Source: VXMF01 sp965206775 (GTDB lineage: Bacteria > Acidobacteriota > Terriglobia > Bryobacterales > UBA6623). From it: DNA of 64,000 nt. The DNA is taken from contig CBDBKU010000002.1 of assembly GCA_965206775.1 (NCBI GenBank), forward strand, positions 496,001 to 560,000, read 5' to 3'. Both the position numbers and the translations under genes were made by a program. This document shows positions 8,951 to 17,892 of this stretch, piece after piece (the first letter of the stretch is position 1; each line of letters begins with the position of its first letter). Below the pieces are notes generated by a model. It saw only the letters and a list, made by a program, of their open reading frames with translations, was not told where the DNA came from and searched no databases.

Positions 8951-10639
8951 TCAGAAGCGGTCCGCGAATATGCCGTAGCTGAAGATCAGCCCGAGCAAGC
9001 CCGCCGCGACCACGTAGTAGAGCATCGGGTAGATCGTGCGGCGGATCAGCAAGCCCTCGCGGCCCACGAGGCCTACGGTCGCGCTGGCTGCGACGACATT
9101 GTGGACGGTGATCATGTTGCCTGCGGCGCCGCCCAGGGCCTGCAAACCGAGCACGACTAGGTGGGAAACGCCGATTCGGTCTGCAACACCGTACTGGAAG
9201 AGGCTGAACATCAGGTCGCTGACCGTGTTCGAACCCGCCACGAAGGCTCCGAGCGCGCCGATCATCGCCGCGAAGAACGGCCATGAGGCTCCGGCCGTCG
9301 CAGCCGCGAACTCGGCCAGTTCGAGCGGCATGCTCTGCAGGTCCGAGGCGTTGACATCAGAGTCGATGAATACCCGAACCAGCGCCACCGCGAACACGAG
9401 CGCGAACGCCGGTCCGGCCAGCATGCGGGCCGAGGCCGACCACGCCTGGCGCACTTGCGCTCCCGACATCCGATGAATCCAGGCGGTCACAAGCGACACT
9501 ATCAGGAATATCGTCCCGGGCAGGTAGAGCGGCTGGATACCCTGGGACAGGCCGGTGCCGAGGATGTCGCCCCAGGAGACCTGCACCGAGGCCAGCCAGG
9601 CCTTCAGCGGAAGGCCTGGAAGCCGGGTGATCACGAGCAGGGCCGCGACGAGCACGTACGGAAGCCATGCGCGCGACAGCGACATCGCGGTCTGCTTGCC
9701 CTCGACATCGCCGCTGAACGTCCCCATCCACTCCGGCTGCCAGGTTTCGCGCGGCGGGAACTCCCAGGCCGGCACCCCGGACAGCAGGAAACCCTTGCGC
9801 GCGGCCGTCACGACAACCGCCAGGCCGAGGAGGCCGCCCAGCAAGGAAGGGAACTCCGGTCCCAAATAGATGGCGACCAGGATGTAGGGCACCGTGAACG
9901 CAAGCCCAGAGAACAGGGCGAACTTCCAGATCCCCAATCCCTCCTTGAATGAACGGTTCGCGCCGAAGAAGCGAGTCATCATGCAGCAGATGATCAAGGG
10001 GATCGTCGTTCCGACGATGGCATGGGGTATCGCCGCGAATACGCCGATCTGGTAGATGAACTCGGAGTAGGGGATGCCGGCTTGCTGGATGGCGGTCTCG
10101 ACCGTCTCGACATTGAGGGATTCGGCCATGCCCACCAGGATCGGGGTGCCGACCGCTCCGAATGTCACCGGCGTGCTCTGGATGATCAGCGTGCACATCA
10201 CGGCGGCCAGGGCGGGAAATCCCAGAGCGAGCAGCAGGGGACCGGCTACCGCGGCCGGCGTGCCGAATCCGGAGGCGCCTTCGATGAAGGCTCCGAACAT
10301 CCACGCCACGATGATCAGCTGCACCCGCCGGTCGCGGGACACGTCCATGAACCCCTGTCTGATCGAAGCCGCTGCTCCGCTTTCGGACAGGGTCTGGAGT
10401 AGCAGGATCGCCCCGAAGATGATCCATAGCAGCGAGACCGCGATAATCGAGCCCCGGATCGAGGCCGCCGCTACGTGAACGGCGGACACGTCCCAGAAAA
10501 TCAGGGCGAAACAGGCGGTCATCACGTACGCGACCGGCATCGCCCTGGTCGCGGGCCACCGCAGCACGACCAGGAAGAACATCACCGCGAGAATGGGCAG
10601 CAGCGCGATGAACGCATGAAAGGCCGAGACTTCGGGCAT
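8951..10639 (-). CDS. lldP: L-lactate permease family transporter, 562 aa
   Basis: Inner-membrane lactate/glycolate:H+ symporter of the LctP family. It has about 12-14 hydrophobic segments over its length. Family signatures include IEGASGFGTPAAVAGPLLLALGFP, the STPVTFGAVGTPILVGM loop and GSNTVSDLMFSLFQYGVA. Length matches the family. No lactate dehydrogenase genes are adjacent. It is divergent from the PSCyt gene at 10954, leaving 314 bp for both promoters. Confidence 0.93.
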   Translation of the reverse strand: MPEVSAFHAFIALLPILAVMFFLVVLRWPATRAMPVAYVMTACFALIFWDVSAVHVAAASIRGSIIAVSLLWIIFGAILLLQTLSESGAAASIRQGFMDVSRDRRVQLIIVAWMFGAFIEGASGFGTPAAVAGPLLLALGFPALAAVMCTLIIQSTPVTFGAVGTPILVGMAESLNVETVETAIQQAGIPYSEFIYQIGVFAAIPHAIVGTTIPLIICCMMTRFFGANRSFKEGLGIWKFALFSGLAFTVPYILVAIYLGPEFPSLLGGLLGLAVVVTAARKGFLLSGVPAWEFPPRETWQPEWMGTFSGDVEGKQTAMSLSRAWLPYVLVAALLVITRLPGLPLKAWLASVQVSWGDILGTGLSQGIQPLYLPGTIFLIVSLVTAWIHRMSGAQVRQAWSASARMLAGPAFALVFAVALVRVFIDSDVNASDLQSMPLELAEFAAATAGASWPFFAAMIGALGAFVAGSNTVSDLMFSLFQYGVADRIGVSHLVVLGLQALGGAAGNMITVHNVVAASATVGLVGREGLLIRRTIYPMLYYVVAAGLLGLIFSYGIFADRF

Positions 10640-10953
10640 AAGAGCAACAAGGCTACTCGTGACTGCGGCCCCGTGTCAAGCGAAATCACCCTTCGCGAGC
10701 AACGGACGGGCAATTCGCGCCCGCGCCGACGGCGGCTGGCAATTTGCGCTCGCACCCGATTGCCGCGAGCGTGTTTCGATCGCATCGGCACGACATCGCG
10801 ACCGGCCCGCCCGGGTCGCAGCCGGCCCATCCGAATCGGGCGCGGCGCAGTCCTGCTCGCTTCGGAACTAGTGAAGAAAGACCGGACCGGGCAGGGCTCC
10901 GACGACGCCGGTGCATTGCAATCATCGGGCGCTTCCGGCAAAGTAGACGATAT
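10640..10953. other. divergent intergenic region
   Basis: 314 bp between the start codons of the lactate permease (-) and the PSCyt/DUF1553 gene (+). It must carry both promoters, but I cannot pick convincing -35/-10 pairs. An upstream extension of the PSCyt frame exists but is basic and non-conserved in texture. Confidence 0.5.
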
Positions 10954-13668
10954 ATGCGCTGTCCTCCCCAAGCGCGGACAGTCCTCGCCCTGTACGCGCT
11001 GATCGGCGGTGCGTCGATACCCGCGGAAACGGGGGACGAGTACTTCGAGAAGCGTGTCCGTCCCCTGCTCTTCGAGCACTGCTCGCAGTGCCACGGCGAG
11101 AAGATTCAATCCGCGGGTATCGACCTGCGCAACCCGGACACAGTGATTGGAAGCGCCATTGTCAGCGGCGACGAGTCGAGCCCCCTCATCCGGGCGGTTC
11201 GCTACGAGAGCTCGATCAAGATGCCTCCGACATCGAAGCTGTCGGAGGAGGCGATCGCCAGCTTGGTCGACTGGGTGCGCATGGGCGCTCCCTGGCCGGG
11301 ATACGAACCGGACGGGCCAGACAAGCCGGGCGAGGCGGATGAAGTCGTCGCGAGCAGCCACTGGGCGTTCCAGCCGCTGGCCGAACCGGCGGTTCCCGCG
11401 GCTGGCGATTCGACATGGATTCGCAACGATATCGACCGATTCGTGCTGGCGAAGCTTCGCGAGAACGGATTGGCGCCGGCGGCCGAAGCAGGGCCGCTGT
11501 CGCTGCTTCGCCGGGCCAAGTTCGACCTCCAGGGGCTGCCGCCCAGCGAGGAGGAGATCCGGCGCTTCGCCGCCGATTCAGGGCCGGATGCGTTCGCGCG
11601 ATTGGTCGACGACCTCCTGGGGTCGCCCCACTACGGCGAGCGCTGGGGCCGTCACTGGCTGGACGTCGCGCGCTACGCGGATTCCAGCGGTGTCGACGAG
11701 GACCACCCGTTCGGCGATTCCTGGCGCTACCGCGACTACGTCGTCGACGCCTTTAACGAAGACTTGCCGTTCAACCAGTTCGTTCGCGAACAGATCGCCG
11801 GCGACCTGCTGGCCGCGCCGGACGGAGCGCCCGTCAACGCCCGCGGCATTGTCGCGACGGGATTCCTGGCCATCGGCCCCATGGCGCTTGCCCAGCGCGA
11901 TCCGATCCAGAAGAAGTACGACGTGGTGGACGAGCAGATCGATACGACAGCAAAGGCGTTCCTCGGGCTGACGGTCGCCTGCGCGCGCTGCCACGACCAC
12001 AAGTTCGACCCGATCCTCACCACGGACTACTACGCGCTTGCCGGGATCTTCGCCAGCACGAGGACCTTCGACGACTGGCGCCAGAACGGGTCTCGGTACT
12101 ACAAGCACCCTCTGGTCGAGGAAGAAGTCTACGCGCGGTACAAGGAGTCCGCCGACTCTGTCAAACGGCTGGGGCGGATCCAGGGGATCGCACGCCAGCA
12201 AGCGGTGCAACGATTCGTTGCGACCGGCCCGGCGAAGCAACTGGCGACCTACATGCTGGCCGCTGCAGCGGCAAGGGAAGCCAAGGACCTGGACAGCGAG
12301 AGGCTTGAGTGGTTTCGCCGCTACCTGGAACCTCGTCCGAACCCGCGGCCCCATCTGGCGCGCTGGCGGGAATCGTCGGGAGACATGGCCGCCGTCGCAG
12401 ACACCTACCAGGGCGAGTTGCTGGAAACGCTCCGCAAGCGCATCGCCCGGTTCGATCGGTGGATCGAGGAGGCGACGGAGGCGGTCGCGTCGGAAACAGC
12501 CCGAGATCTCCCTGAACTTCCTGCGGAATTGCCTACGACCCTGCTTTACCGCGACCTCTTCGACGACGGCGGTCCCTTCGAGATCGACCCGGACGACGTT
12601 GAAGAGCGGCTCCAGCAGCAGGATCGCGCGAGAATCGAGGCTCTCCAGTCGAGGATCTCGCGAGCCCGCGACGCATTGCCCGAGGAGCCGCCGATGGCCA
12701 ACTGCGTTGCAGAAGGAGAGGTGGTTCGGCAGCGCGTGTTTCGTCGCGGGCAGCACAAGAATCCCGGGCGGGCAGTGGCGAAGCGGTTCCCGCTGGTGCT
12801 AGCGGGAGCGGACCAGCCGGAAGTCGCTTCGGGGAGCGGGCGCCTGGAGCTCGCCAACTGGCTCGCCGCGGACAGCAACCCGCTCACCCCTCGCGTCATC
12901 GCGAACCGGGTCTGGCAGTGGCACTTCGGAGAGGGGCTTGTACGGACGCCGAACAACTACGGTATCCGCGGCGAGGCCCCTACGCATCCCTTGCTTCTCG
13001 ACTGGCTAGCGCGGCGGTTCATCGAGAGCGGCTGGTCCGTCAAGAGCCTCCACAGGCTGATCATGGATTCGGCCACGTACCGAACGGGCAGCGGAATCTC
13101 GGAAGAAGCGTTCGAGAAGGATCCCGAGAACCGGCTCTGGTCCCGATTCCAGAGGCGCCGGCTGACGATAGAGGAGTTGCGGGACAGCTACCTGCGAATC
13201 AGCGGCCGACTCGATCCGGCGGTTGGCGGCGACACCGACCTCGGCTCCAGCGACCTGAGGGAGTTCGACCGGAACAACCGTCGCATCGATCCCGACGACT
13301 ACACGCGTCGAAGCCTCTACCTGCCGCTCATGCGCAACAAGCTGCCGAACCTGCTGGGACTGTTCGATTTCGGCGACGCAACAACCGCCGGCGGGCAACG
13401 GTCCGTGACGAATGTCGCCCCGCAGGCGCTGTATCTGATGAACAGCGGATTTGCGCACGGCGCGGCGGAACGAGTGGCCGACGCCCTCGGGGGACCCGCG
13501 TCAGATCGGGTCGACCAAGCCTACCGGCGCGTCCTCGCCCGGCCCCCATCCACCGAGGAGACCGACCGGGCGATCGGATACGTGCGGGCCTACTCGGTGC
13601 AGCGGCACGGCTGGACGAGCCTCTGCAAGATGCTCCTGGCGTCAAACGAATTCCACTACGTCGAGTGA
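10954..13668 (+). CDS. PSCyt1/DUF1549/DUF1553 cytochrome-type protein, 904 aa
   Basis: Secreted multidomain protein of the Planctomycete-type cytochrome family, typically paired with DUF1501 proteins and polysaccharide-degrading loci. A signal-like N-terminus is followed by the PSCyt1 domain with a heme-c motif CSQCH near residue 38. DUF1549 (PSCyt2) covers about residues 140-345 and includes a second CARCH site, then AGIFASTRTF. DUF1553 (PSD1) covers about 620-890 (NRVWQWHFGEGLVRTPNNYG, ESGWSVKSLHRLIMDSATYR). I chose ATG 10954 because the 70 residues upstream are Arg-rich non-coding-like sequence and the export signal begins here. Biochemical role is unproven in the family. Confidence 0.92.
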   Translation: MRCPPQARTVLALYALIGGASIPAETGDEYFEKRVRPLLFEHCSQCHGEKIQSAGIDLRNPDTVIGSAIVSGDESSPLIRAVRYESSIKMPPTSKLSEEAIASLVDWVRMGAPWPGYEPDGPDKPGEADEVVASSHWAFQPLAEPAVPAAGDSTWIRNDIDRFVLAKLRENGLAPAAEAGPLSLLRRAKFDLQGLPPSEEEIRRFAADSGPDAFARLVDDLLGSPHYGERWGRHWLDVARYADSSGVDEDHPFGDSWRYRDYVVDAFNEDLPFNQFVREQIAGDLLAAPDGAPVNARGIVATGFLAIGPMALAQRDPIQKKYDVVDEQIDTTAKAFLGLTVACARCHDHKFDPILTTDYYALAGIFASTRTFDDWRQNGSRYYKHPLVEEEVYARYKESADSVKRLGRIQGIARQQAVQRFVATGPAKQLATYMLAAAAAREAKDLDSERLEWFRRYLEPRPNPRPHLARWRESSGDMAAVADTYQGELLETLRKRIARFDRWIEEATEAVASETARDLPELPAELPTTLLYRDLFDDGGPFEIDPDDVEERLQQQDRARIEALQSRISRARDALPEEPPMANCVAEGEVVRQRVFRRGQHKNPGRAVAKRFPLVLAGADQPEVASGSGRLELANWLAADSNPLTPRVIANRVWQWHFGEGLVRTPNNYGIRGEAPTHPLLLDWLARRFIESGWSVKSLHRLIMDSATYRTGSGISEEAFEKDPENRLWSRFQRRRLTIEELRDSYLRISGRLDPAVGGDTDLGSSDLREFDRNNRRIDPDDYTRRSLYLPLMRNKLPNLLGLFDFGDATTAGGQRSVTNVAPQALYLMNSGFAHGAAERVADALGGPASDRVDQAYRRVLARPPSTEETDRAIGYVRAYSVQRHGWTSLCKMLLASNEFHYVE

Positions 13669-13723
13669 ACCGGTGCAAAAAGGCCGTTGGGCGAGACAGT
13701 CCCGGTGGTAGGCTGATCTAGGA

Positions 13724-15154
13724 GTGTCGGTCGGCAAACCGGTTTCCCGGCGGGCAATGCTGCGCCGGTCCGCCCTGGGCTTCGGCTCCTTGGGGCTGTA
13801 CTCCCTTCTCGAGGACGCCAGCCTCCTGGCAGCGCCCCCCGGGGCCGGACCTCTTGCGAACAGGTCGCCGCACTTCGGCGCACGGGCGAAGCGGATCATC
13901 TTCCTGTTCATGCACGGGGGCGTCTCGCACGTGGACACGTTCGATCCGAAGCCCCGCCTCGACAGCGACCACGGCAAGCCGCTGCCGATCAAGCGATCGC
14001 TGACGTTCAACGCCAAGTCGGCGGGAGGACTGATGCGCTCGCCATGGGCTTTCCAAGAGCGCGGCGAGAGCGGCATTCCTGTCAGCGAGCTGTTCCCGGA
14101 GGTCGCGAGCTGTGCGGACGATCTGTGCGTGATCCGCTCGATGGTCGGGGAAGGCGTCGACCATGGCGCTGCGATGCTGCAGCTGTTCACGGGCACGTTT
14201 TCGTTCTCGCGGCCGAGCATGGGCGCCTGGACGCTCTACGGTCTGGGCACGGAGAACCAGAACCTGCCCGGCTTCATCACGATCAAGCCCACGCAATGGC
14301 AGGGCGGCGACAAGCTATTCGCGACGAGCTTCCTTCCGGGCGCGTTCCAGGGGACGCCCATCGGCTCGGCTCCGATGGCCGTCGACGACATCATCGAGAA
14401 ACCGATCGACCACGTGCTGCCGCGGGGAGGCGCTGCGGACGAGCAGAAGCTCGAGCTCGAGTTCCTGCGCCAGATGAATCGGCTCCACGCTGACGACAGA
14501 CGCCTTGACCGGGATCTCGAGGCAAGGATCCAAGCGTTCGAGCTGGCGTTTCGCATGCAGGCGGAGGCGCCTGAAGCGTTCGACATCTCGGGAGAGACAG
14601 AGGCGACGCGCAAGCTGTACGGGCTGGACGAGGAGGTCACGCGCGATTTCGGCTGGCAGTGCCTTCTGGCCCGGAGGCTGAGCGAGCGCGGGGTGCGCGT
14701 CGTGCAGGCCACGCACTCCGGCGCGGAAGAGAAATGGGACCACCACGGCGACATCCTGCGACTCCACCCGATCCGGTCGCGCGAAGTCGACAAGCCCATC
14801 GCGGCCCTCATCAAGGACCTCAAGGCCCGCGGACTCCTCGACGAAACGCTGGTCGTCTGGGGCAGCGAGTTCGGCAGGACGCCATTTTCGGAAGGATCCG
14901 ACGGACGCGACCATAACCCCTATGGCTTCTCGATCTTCATGGCGGGCGGCGGCGTCAAGGCCGGGTCAATTTACGGAGCGACGGACGAGTTCGGGTACCA
15001 CGCGGTCGAGGATCGCATGCATATCCACGACCTGCACGCGACGATCCTGCACCTGATGGGGCTGGACCACGAGCGACTGACGTACCGCTACAGCGGCCGC
15101 GACTTCCGCCTGACCGACGTCGCAGGCACGGTGGCCACGAAGATCCTTGCCTGA
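13724..15154 (+). CDS. DUF1501 Tat-exported protein, 476 aa
   Basis: Alkaline-phosphatase-fold DUF1501 protein, the constant partner of PSCyt/DUF1553 proteins. The leader SRRAMLRRSALGFGSLGLYS is Tat-like with its twin Arg at residues 9-10. The mature domain starts IIFLFMHGGVSHVDTFDPKP. Other conserved pieces are VVWGSEFGRTPFSEGSDGRDHNP and HIHDLHATILHLMGLDHERLTYR. It starts 55 bp after the upstream stop. The GTG at 13724 has a GGAG almost touching it, so the exact start is uncertain, but it must lie upstream of the RR pair. Confidence 0.92.
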   Translation: MSVGKPVSRRAMLRRSALGFGSLGLYSLLEDASLLAAPPGAGPLANRSPHFGARAKRIIFLFMHGGVSHVDTFDPKPRLDSDHGKPLPIKRSLTFNAKSAGGLMRSPWAFQERGESGIPVSELFPEVASCADDLCVIRSMVGEGVDHGAAMLQLFTGTFSFSRPSMGAWTLYGLGTENQNLPGFITIKPTQWQGGDKLFATSFLPGAFQGTPIGSAPMAVDDIIEKPIDHVLPRGGAADEQKLELEFLRQMNRLHADDRRLDRDLEARIQAFELAFRMQAEAPEAFDISGETEATRKLYGLDEEVTRDFGWQCLLARRLSERGVRVVQATHSGAEEKWDHHGDILRLHPIRSREVDKPIAALIKDLKARGLLDETLVVWGSEFGRTPFSEGSDGRDHNPYGFSIFMAGGGVKAGSIYGATDEFGYHAVEDRMHIHDLHATILHLMGLDHERLTYRYSGRDFRLTDVAGTVATKILA

Positions 15155-15206
15155 AGCGACGCCGATTTGCTGCGGGGGACGGGCGAGCCGCCCGCGAGCC
15201 CGCGGA

Positions 15207-16913
15207 CTACCGGCCGTTGGCGATCTCGGCTAGGAAGGCCTTGCGGATCTGGCGCTTCGCGAACTTGCCCGTTGCGATCCTTGGCAGCGGGTCGCGGCGG
15301 AACAGGATGCGCGTCGGCACCTCGAAGCGGCCCACGTGCTCCTCCATCGAGTCGCGGACGTCCTCTTCCTTGAGGGGCGTGTCGTCGCGGGGAACGACGA
15401 CCGCCGCCAGTTCCTCGCCAAGCCGCTCGTCCGGTATCCCGAAGGCAACCGCCTCCTCGACCCCCTTACAGCGGTACAAGGCGTCTTCGACCTTCAGGCA
15501 GCTGATGTTCTCGCCCCCGCGAATGACGATATCCTTGATGCGATCGACGAAGTGGATGAAGTCCTGCTCGTCGATATAGGCGAGGTCTCCGGTCTTGAAC
15601 CAGCCGTCCTGGAAGGCCCGCGCAGTCGCCTCCGGCTTGTTCCAGTAGGCCCTCACCACGGGAGTGCCACGAACCCAGAGCTCGCCCGTCCGGCCGCGAG
15701 GGAGTTCAGCCGCCGATTCCGGGTCGACGATCTTCATGTCCATGAGAACAGAGCAGCGGCCGCTGCTGGTCGGAACCGCCAGGTAGTCCTGAGCGGAGAT
15801 CTGCGTGCCGATGGCGTTCGTCTCGGTCATGCCCCAGCCGGTTCCCGGGTTCGCGTTCTCGAAGGTGTCGCGGATTGCGTAGACTTGCTGCGCGGGCCGG
15901 TGGGACCCGCCGCCGCCGATGGCGAGCAGGCTTGGAAGGGGCCGTTTCCGAGTCGAGGCCGCGCGGACCAAGTCGCCGGTGATGGTCGGTACGGAGATGA
16001 AGTGGGTGATTCGGTCCCGCTCGATCACGTCGAGCGCTTCCTCGGCGTCCCACTTGTGCATAATCGTGAGCCGGCGCCCGAGCCGCAGGGCGGTCAGCAT
16101 ACAGCAGTGGCAGGCAGTCACGTGAAAGAAGGGAATCGTCACGAGCATGCGGTGCTGGACTTCGAACGGCTCGTCCGGCACGGGCTGGCCGCGTAGGATA
16201 GCTTGGGCCCGGTTCTCGATTTCCCACGCGAGCAAGGCGTGAACGACATTCCTGTGCGTCGAGACAGCCGCCTTCGGTCCGGCGGTCGACCCGGAGGTGT
16301 ACAGCATGAGACAGTCGTCGTCGGGCGAGCTGGGAACCGGCGAGAGTTCAAGTCCCGAGGCGCGCCCGAGCGCTTCTTCCCAAGCGACGACGTTCTCGCA
16401 CAGGGAGCCCGGCGCTCTCACGGCGATAGCCCGAACTCCCATAGAAGGCAGCTTGTTCTCGATGCGGGACAGGCGCCCTCCGTCGACGATAAGGATGCGG
16501 GCTCCCGTGTCCCGGAGTCCGTACGCGATCTCTTCCCCGCTCCACCACCCGTTCAAGGACACCGTGACCGCCTCCAGAGCCATCGGAGCGAAGAAGGCCG
16601 CGGGCCACTCCGGGTAGTTGCGCATGCAGACCGCAACCCGGTCGCCGCGCCGGACGCCGAGCCGCCGCAAGGCGTCCGCCAGGCGAGCGGTCTGGCCGAT
16701 GACATTTTCGAACGTGTACGTCTCGTCCAAGTACCGGAGGTACTCCAATCCACCGAATCGACGGGTGTCGAGCAGCAGGTCAACGACGCTGTCCGGAGCG
16801 CCCTTTGCGACGCGGCAAACCGGGCCGTCGCGAACCTCGCACTCGATGAGTTCGTACTCGCCGCCAGGGCCTGTGAGGGAATCGAGAACCTTCCTGCGCG
16901 CTCGTGCTGACAT
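15207..16913 (-). CDS. acyl-CoA synthetase / AMP-dependent ligase, 568 aa
   Basis: Activates a carboxylic acid to its CoA thioester via an acyl-adenylate. Core motifs in order: P-loop-like LMLYTSGSTAGPKAAVSTHRN; GWGMTETNAIG; GELWVRGTPVVRAYWNKP with FKTGDLAYID; hinge DRIKDIVIRGGENISCLKVEDAL; and the C-terminal catalytic Lys in GKFAKRQIRKAF. Length is typical of medium/long-chain or aryl acid ligases; substrate is unknown. It sits 55 bp downstream of the FAH-family gene on the same strand, suggesting one pathway, possibly aromatic or odd acid degradation. Confidence 0.9.
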   Translation of the reverse strand: MSARARRKVLDSLTGPGGEYELIECEVRDGPVCRVAKGAPDSVVDLLLDTRRFGGLEYLRYLDETYTFENVIGQTARLADALRRLGVRRGDRVAVCMRNYPEWPAAFFAPMALEAVTVSLNGWWSGEEIAYGLRDTGARILIVDGGRLSRIENKLPSMGVRAIAVRAPGSLCENVVAWEEALGRASGLELSPVPSSPDDDCLMLYTSGSTAGPKAAVSTHRNVVHALLAWEIENRAQAILRGQPVPDEPFEVQHRMLVTIPFFHVTACHCCMLTALRLGRRLTIMHKWDAEEALDVIERDRITHFISVPTITGDLVRAASTRKRPLPSLLAIGGGGSHRPAQQVYAIRDTFENANPGTGWGMTETNAIGTQISAQDYLAVPTSSGRCSVLMDMKIVDPESAAELPRGRTGELWVRGTPVVRAYWNKPEATARAFQDGWFKTGDLAYIDEQDFIHFVDRIKDIVIRGGENISCLKVEDALYRCKGVEEAVAFGIPDERLGEELAAVVVPRDDTPLKEEDVRDSMEEHVGRFEVPTRILFRRDPLPRIATGKFAKRQIRKAFLAEIANGR

Positions 16914-16967
16914 CGCGAAGCGGGAACTATTCTGGCACGGGATTCCGTCGCTCCATCCTGGATGCGA

Positions 16968-17834
16968 TCAGAGCAGCCCTCCGGGGCGCTCGTCCTCCAC
17001 GGTATTGGAAAGCGTGCCGATCCTCGAGACATCCACTTCGATGCGGTCTCCGGGCTTGAGGAAGACCGGGGGGTTGCGCGCCTTCCCCACGCCGCCGGTC
17101 GTGCCAGTCGATACGACGTCTCCGGCCCGCAAGGGAAGGACCCGCGAGATGTACTCGACCAGGCAGGGAACGTCGAAGAGCAGGTCGCTGGTGGGAGCGG
17201 TTTGCATGACCTCCCCGTTCAGGCGGGTCTCGAGGGCCAGCGCGCCGGGATCCGGGATCTCGTCCGCGGTCACCATCCAAGGACCGAACGCGCCGGAACG
17301 CCAGAAGTTCTTTCCCGACGTGAACTGCGTCGTGTGCCGCTGGAAGTCGCGGATGGAGCCGTCGTTGTAGCAGCTGTACCCGGCGATGCACTCGAGCGCC
17401 CGGGACGCAGGTATGTGCCGTCCCCCACTGCCGACGATGAACGCCAGCTCGCCCTCGAAGTCGAATTCCTCGGAAACGCTTGGGCGGATCATGGCTTCGC
17501 CGTGTCCGACATGGGAATCCGGAAACCTGACGAATAGCGTGGGGTACGCGGCCATCTTCCGCCCGGTCTCCTCGATGTGCGACCTGTAGTTGAGGCCGAC
17601 ACAGAGGATTCGCCCCGGGTCTAGGATTGGCGGGAGGAACTGAATCTCTTGAGCGTGGAAGTCGGGACCGAGGCCGGCGGCCGCATGCCGCAATGCCTCC
17701 AGAGCGCCATCGCGGAGCGCCGCCGACAGCGATGGCCAGCGATCCGCGTTCCGGGCTCCCAGATCGACGATGCCGCCATCGACGAAGGCCCCGTAGCTTG
17801 CACGTCCGTCGCGGCTGAAGCTGAGCAGCTTCAT
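16968..17834 (-). CDS. fumarylacetoacetate hydrolase family protein, 288 aa
   Basis: FAH-superfamily hydrolase/decarboxylase acting on C-C bonds of 2-oxo acids. Family features: ILCVGLNYRSHIEETG, metal-ligand acidic residues in FDFEGELAFIVG, CYNDGSIRDFQ, the SGKNF loop, LRAGDVVSTGTTGGVG and FLKPGDRIEVDVSRIGTLSN. The start is placed at ATG 17834 (MKLLSFSRDG), where family similarity begins, rather than 13 codons upstream. It is probably cotranscribed with the acyl-CoA ligase. Confidence 0.9.
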   Translation of the reverse strand: MKLLSFSRDGRASYGAFVDGGIVDLGARNADRWPSLSAALRDGALEALRHAAAGLGPDFHAQEIQFLPPILDPGRILCVGLNYRSHIEETGRKMAAYPTLFVRFPDSHVGHGEAMIRPSVSEEFDFEGELAFIVGSGGRHIPASRALECIAGYSCYNDGSIRDFQRHTTQFTSGKNFWRSGAFGPWMVTADEIPDPGALALETRLNGEVMQTAPTSDLLFDVPCLVEYISRVLPLRAGDVVSTGTTGGVGKARNPPVFLKPGDRIEVDVSRIGTLSNTVEDERPGGLL

Positions 17835-17892
17835 ACACTTACTATTGAACCCATTTCGGCCCTCCGAATGCATCCTCGCGGCACTGGCGCCG

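Noticed and set aside
11578..12756. 392-aa minus-strand open frame
   Set aside because: Antisense shadow of the PSCyt/DUF1553 gene.
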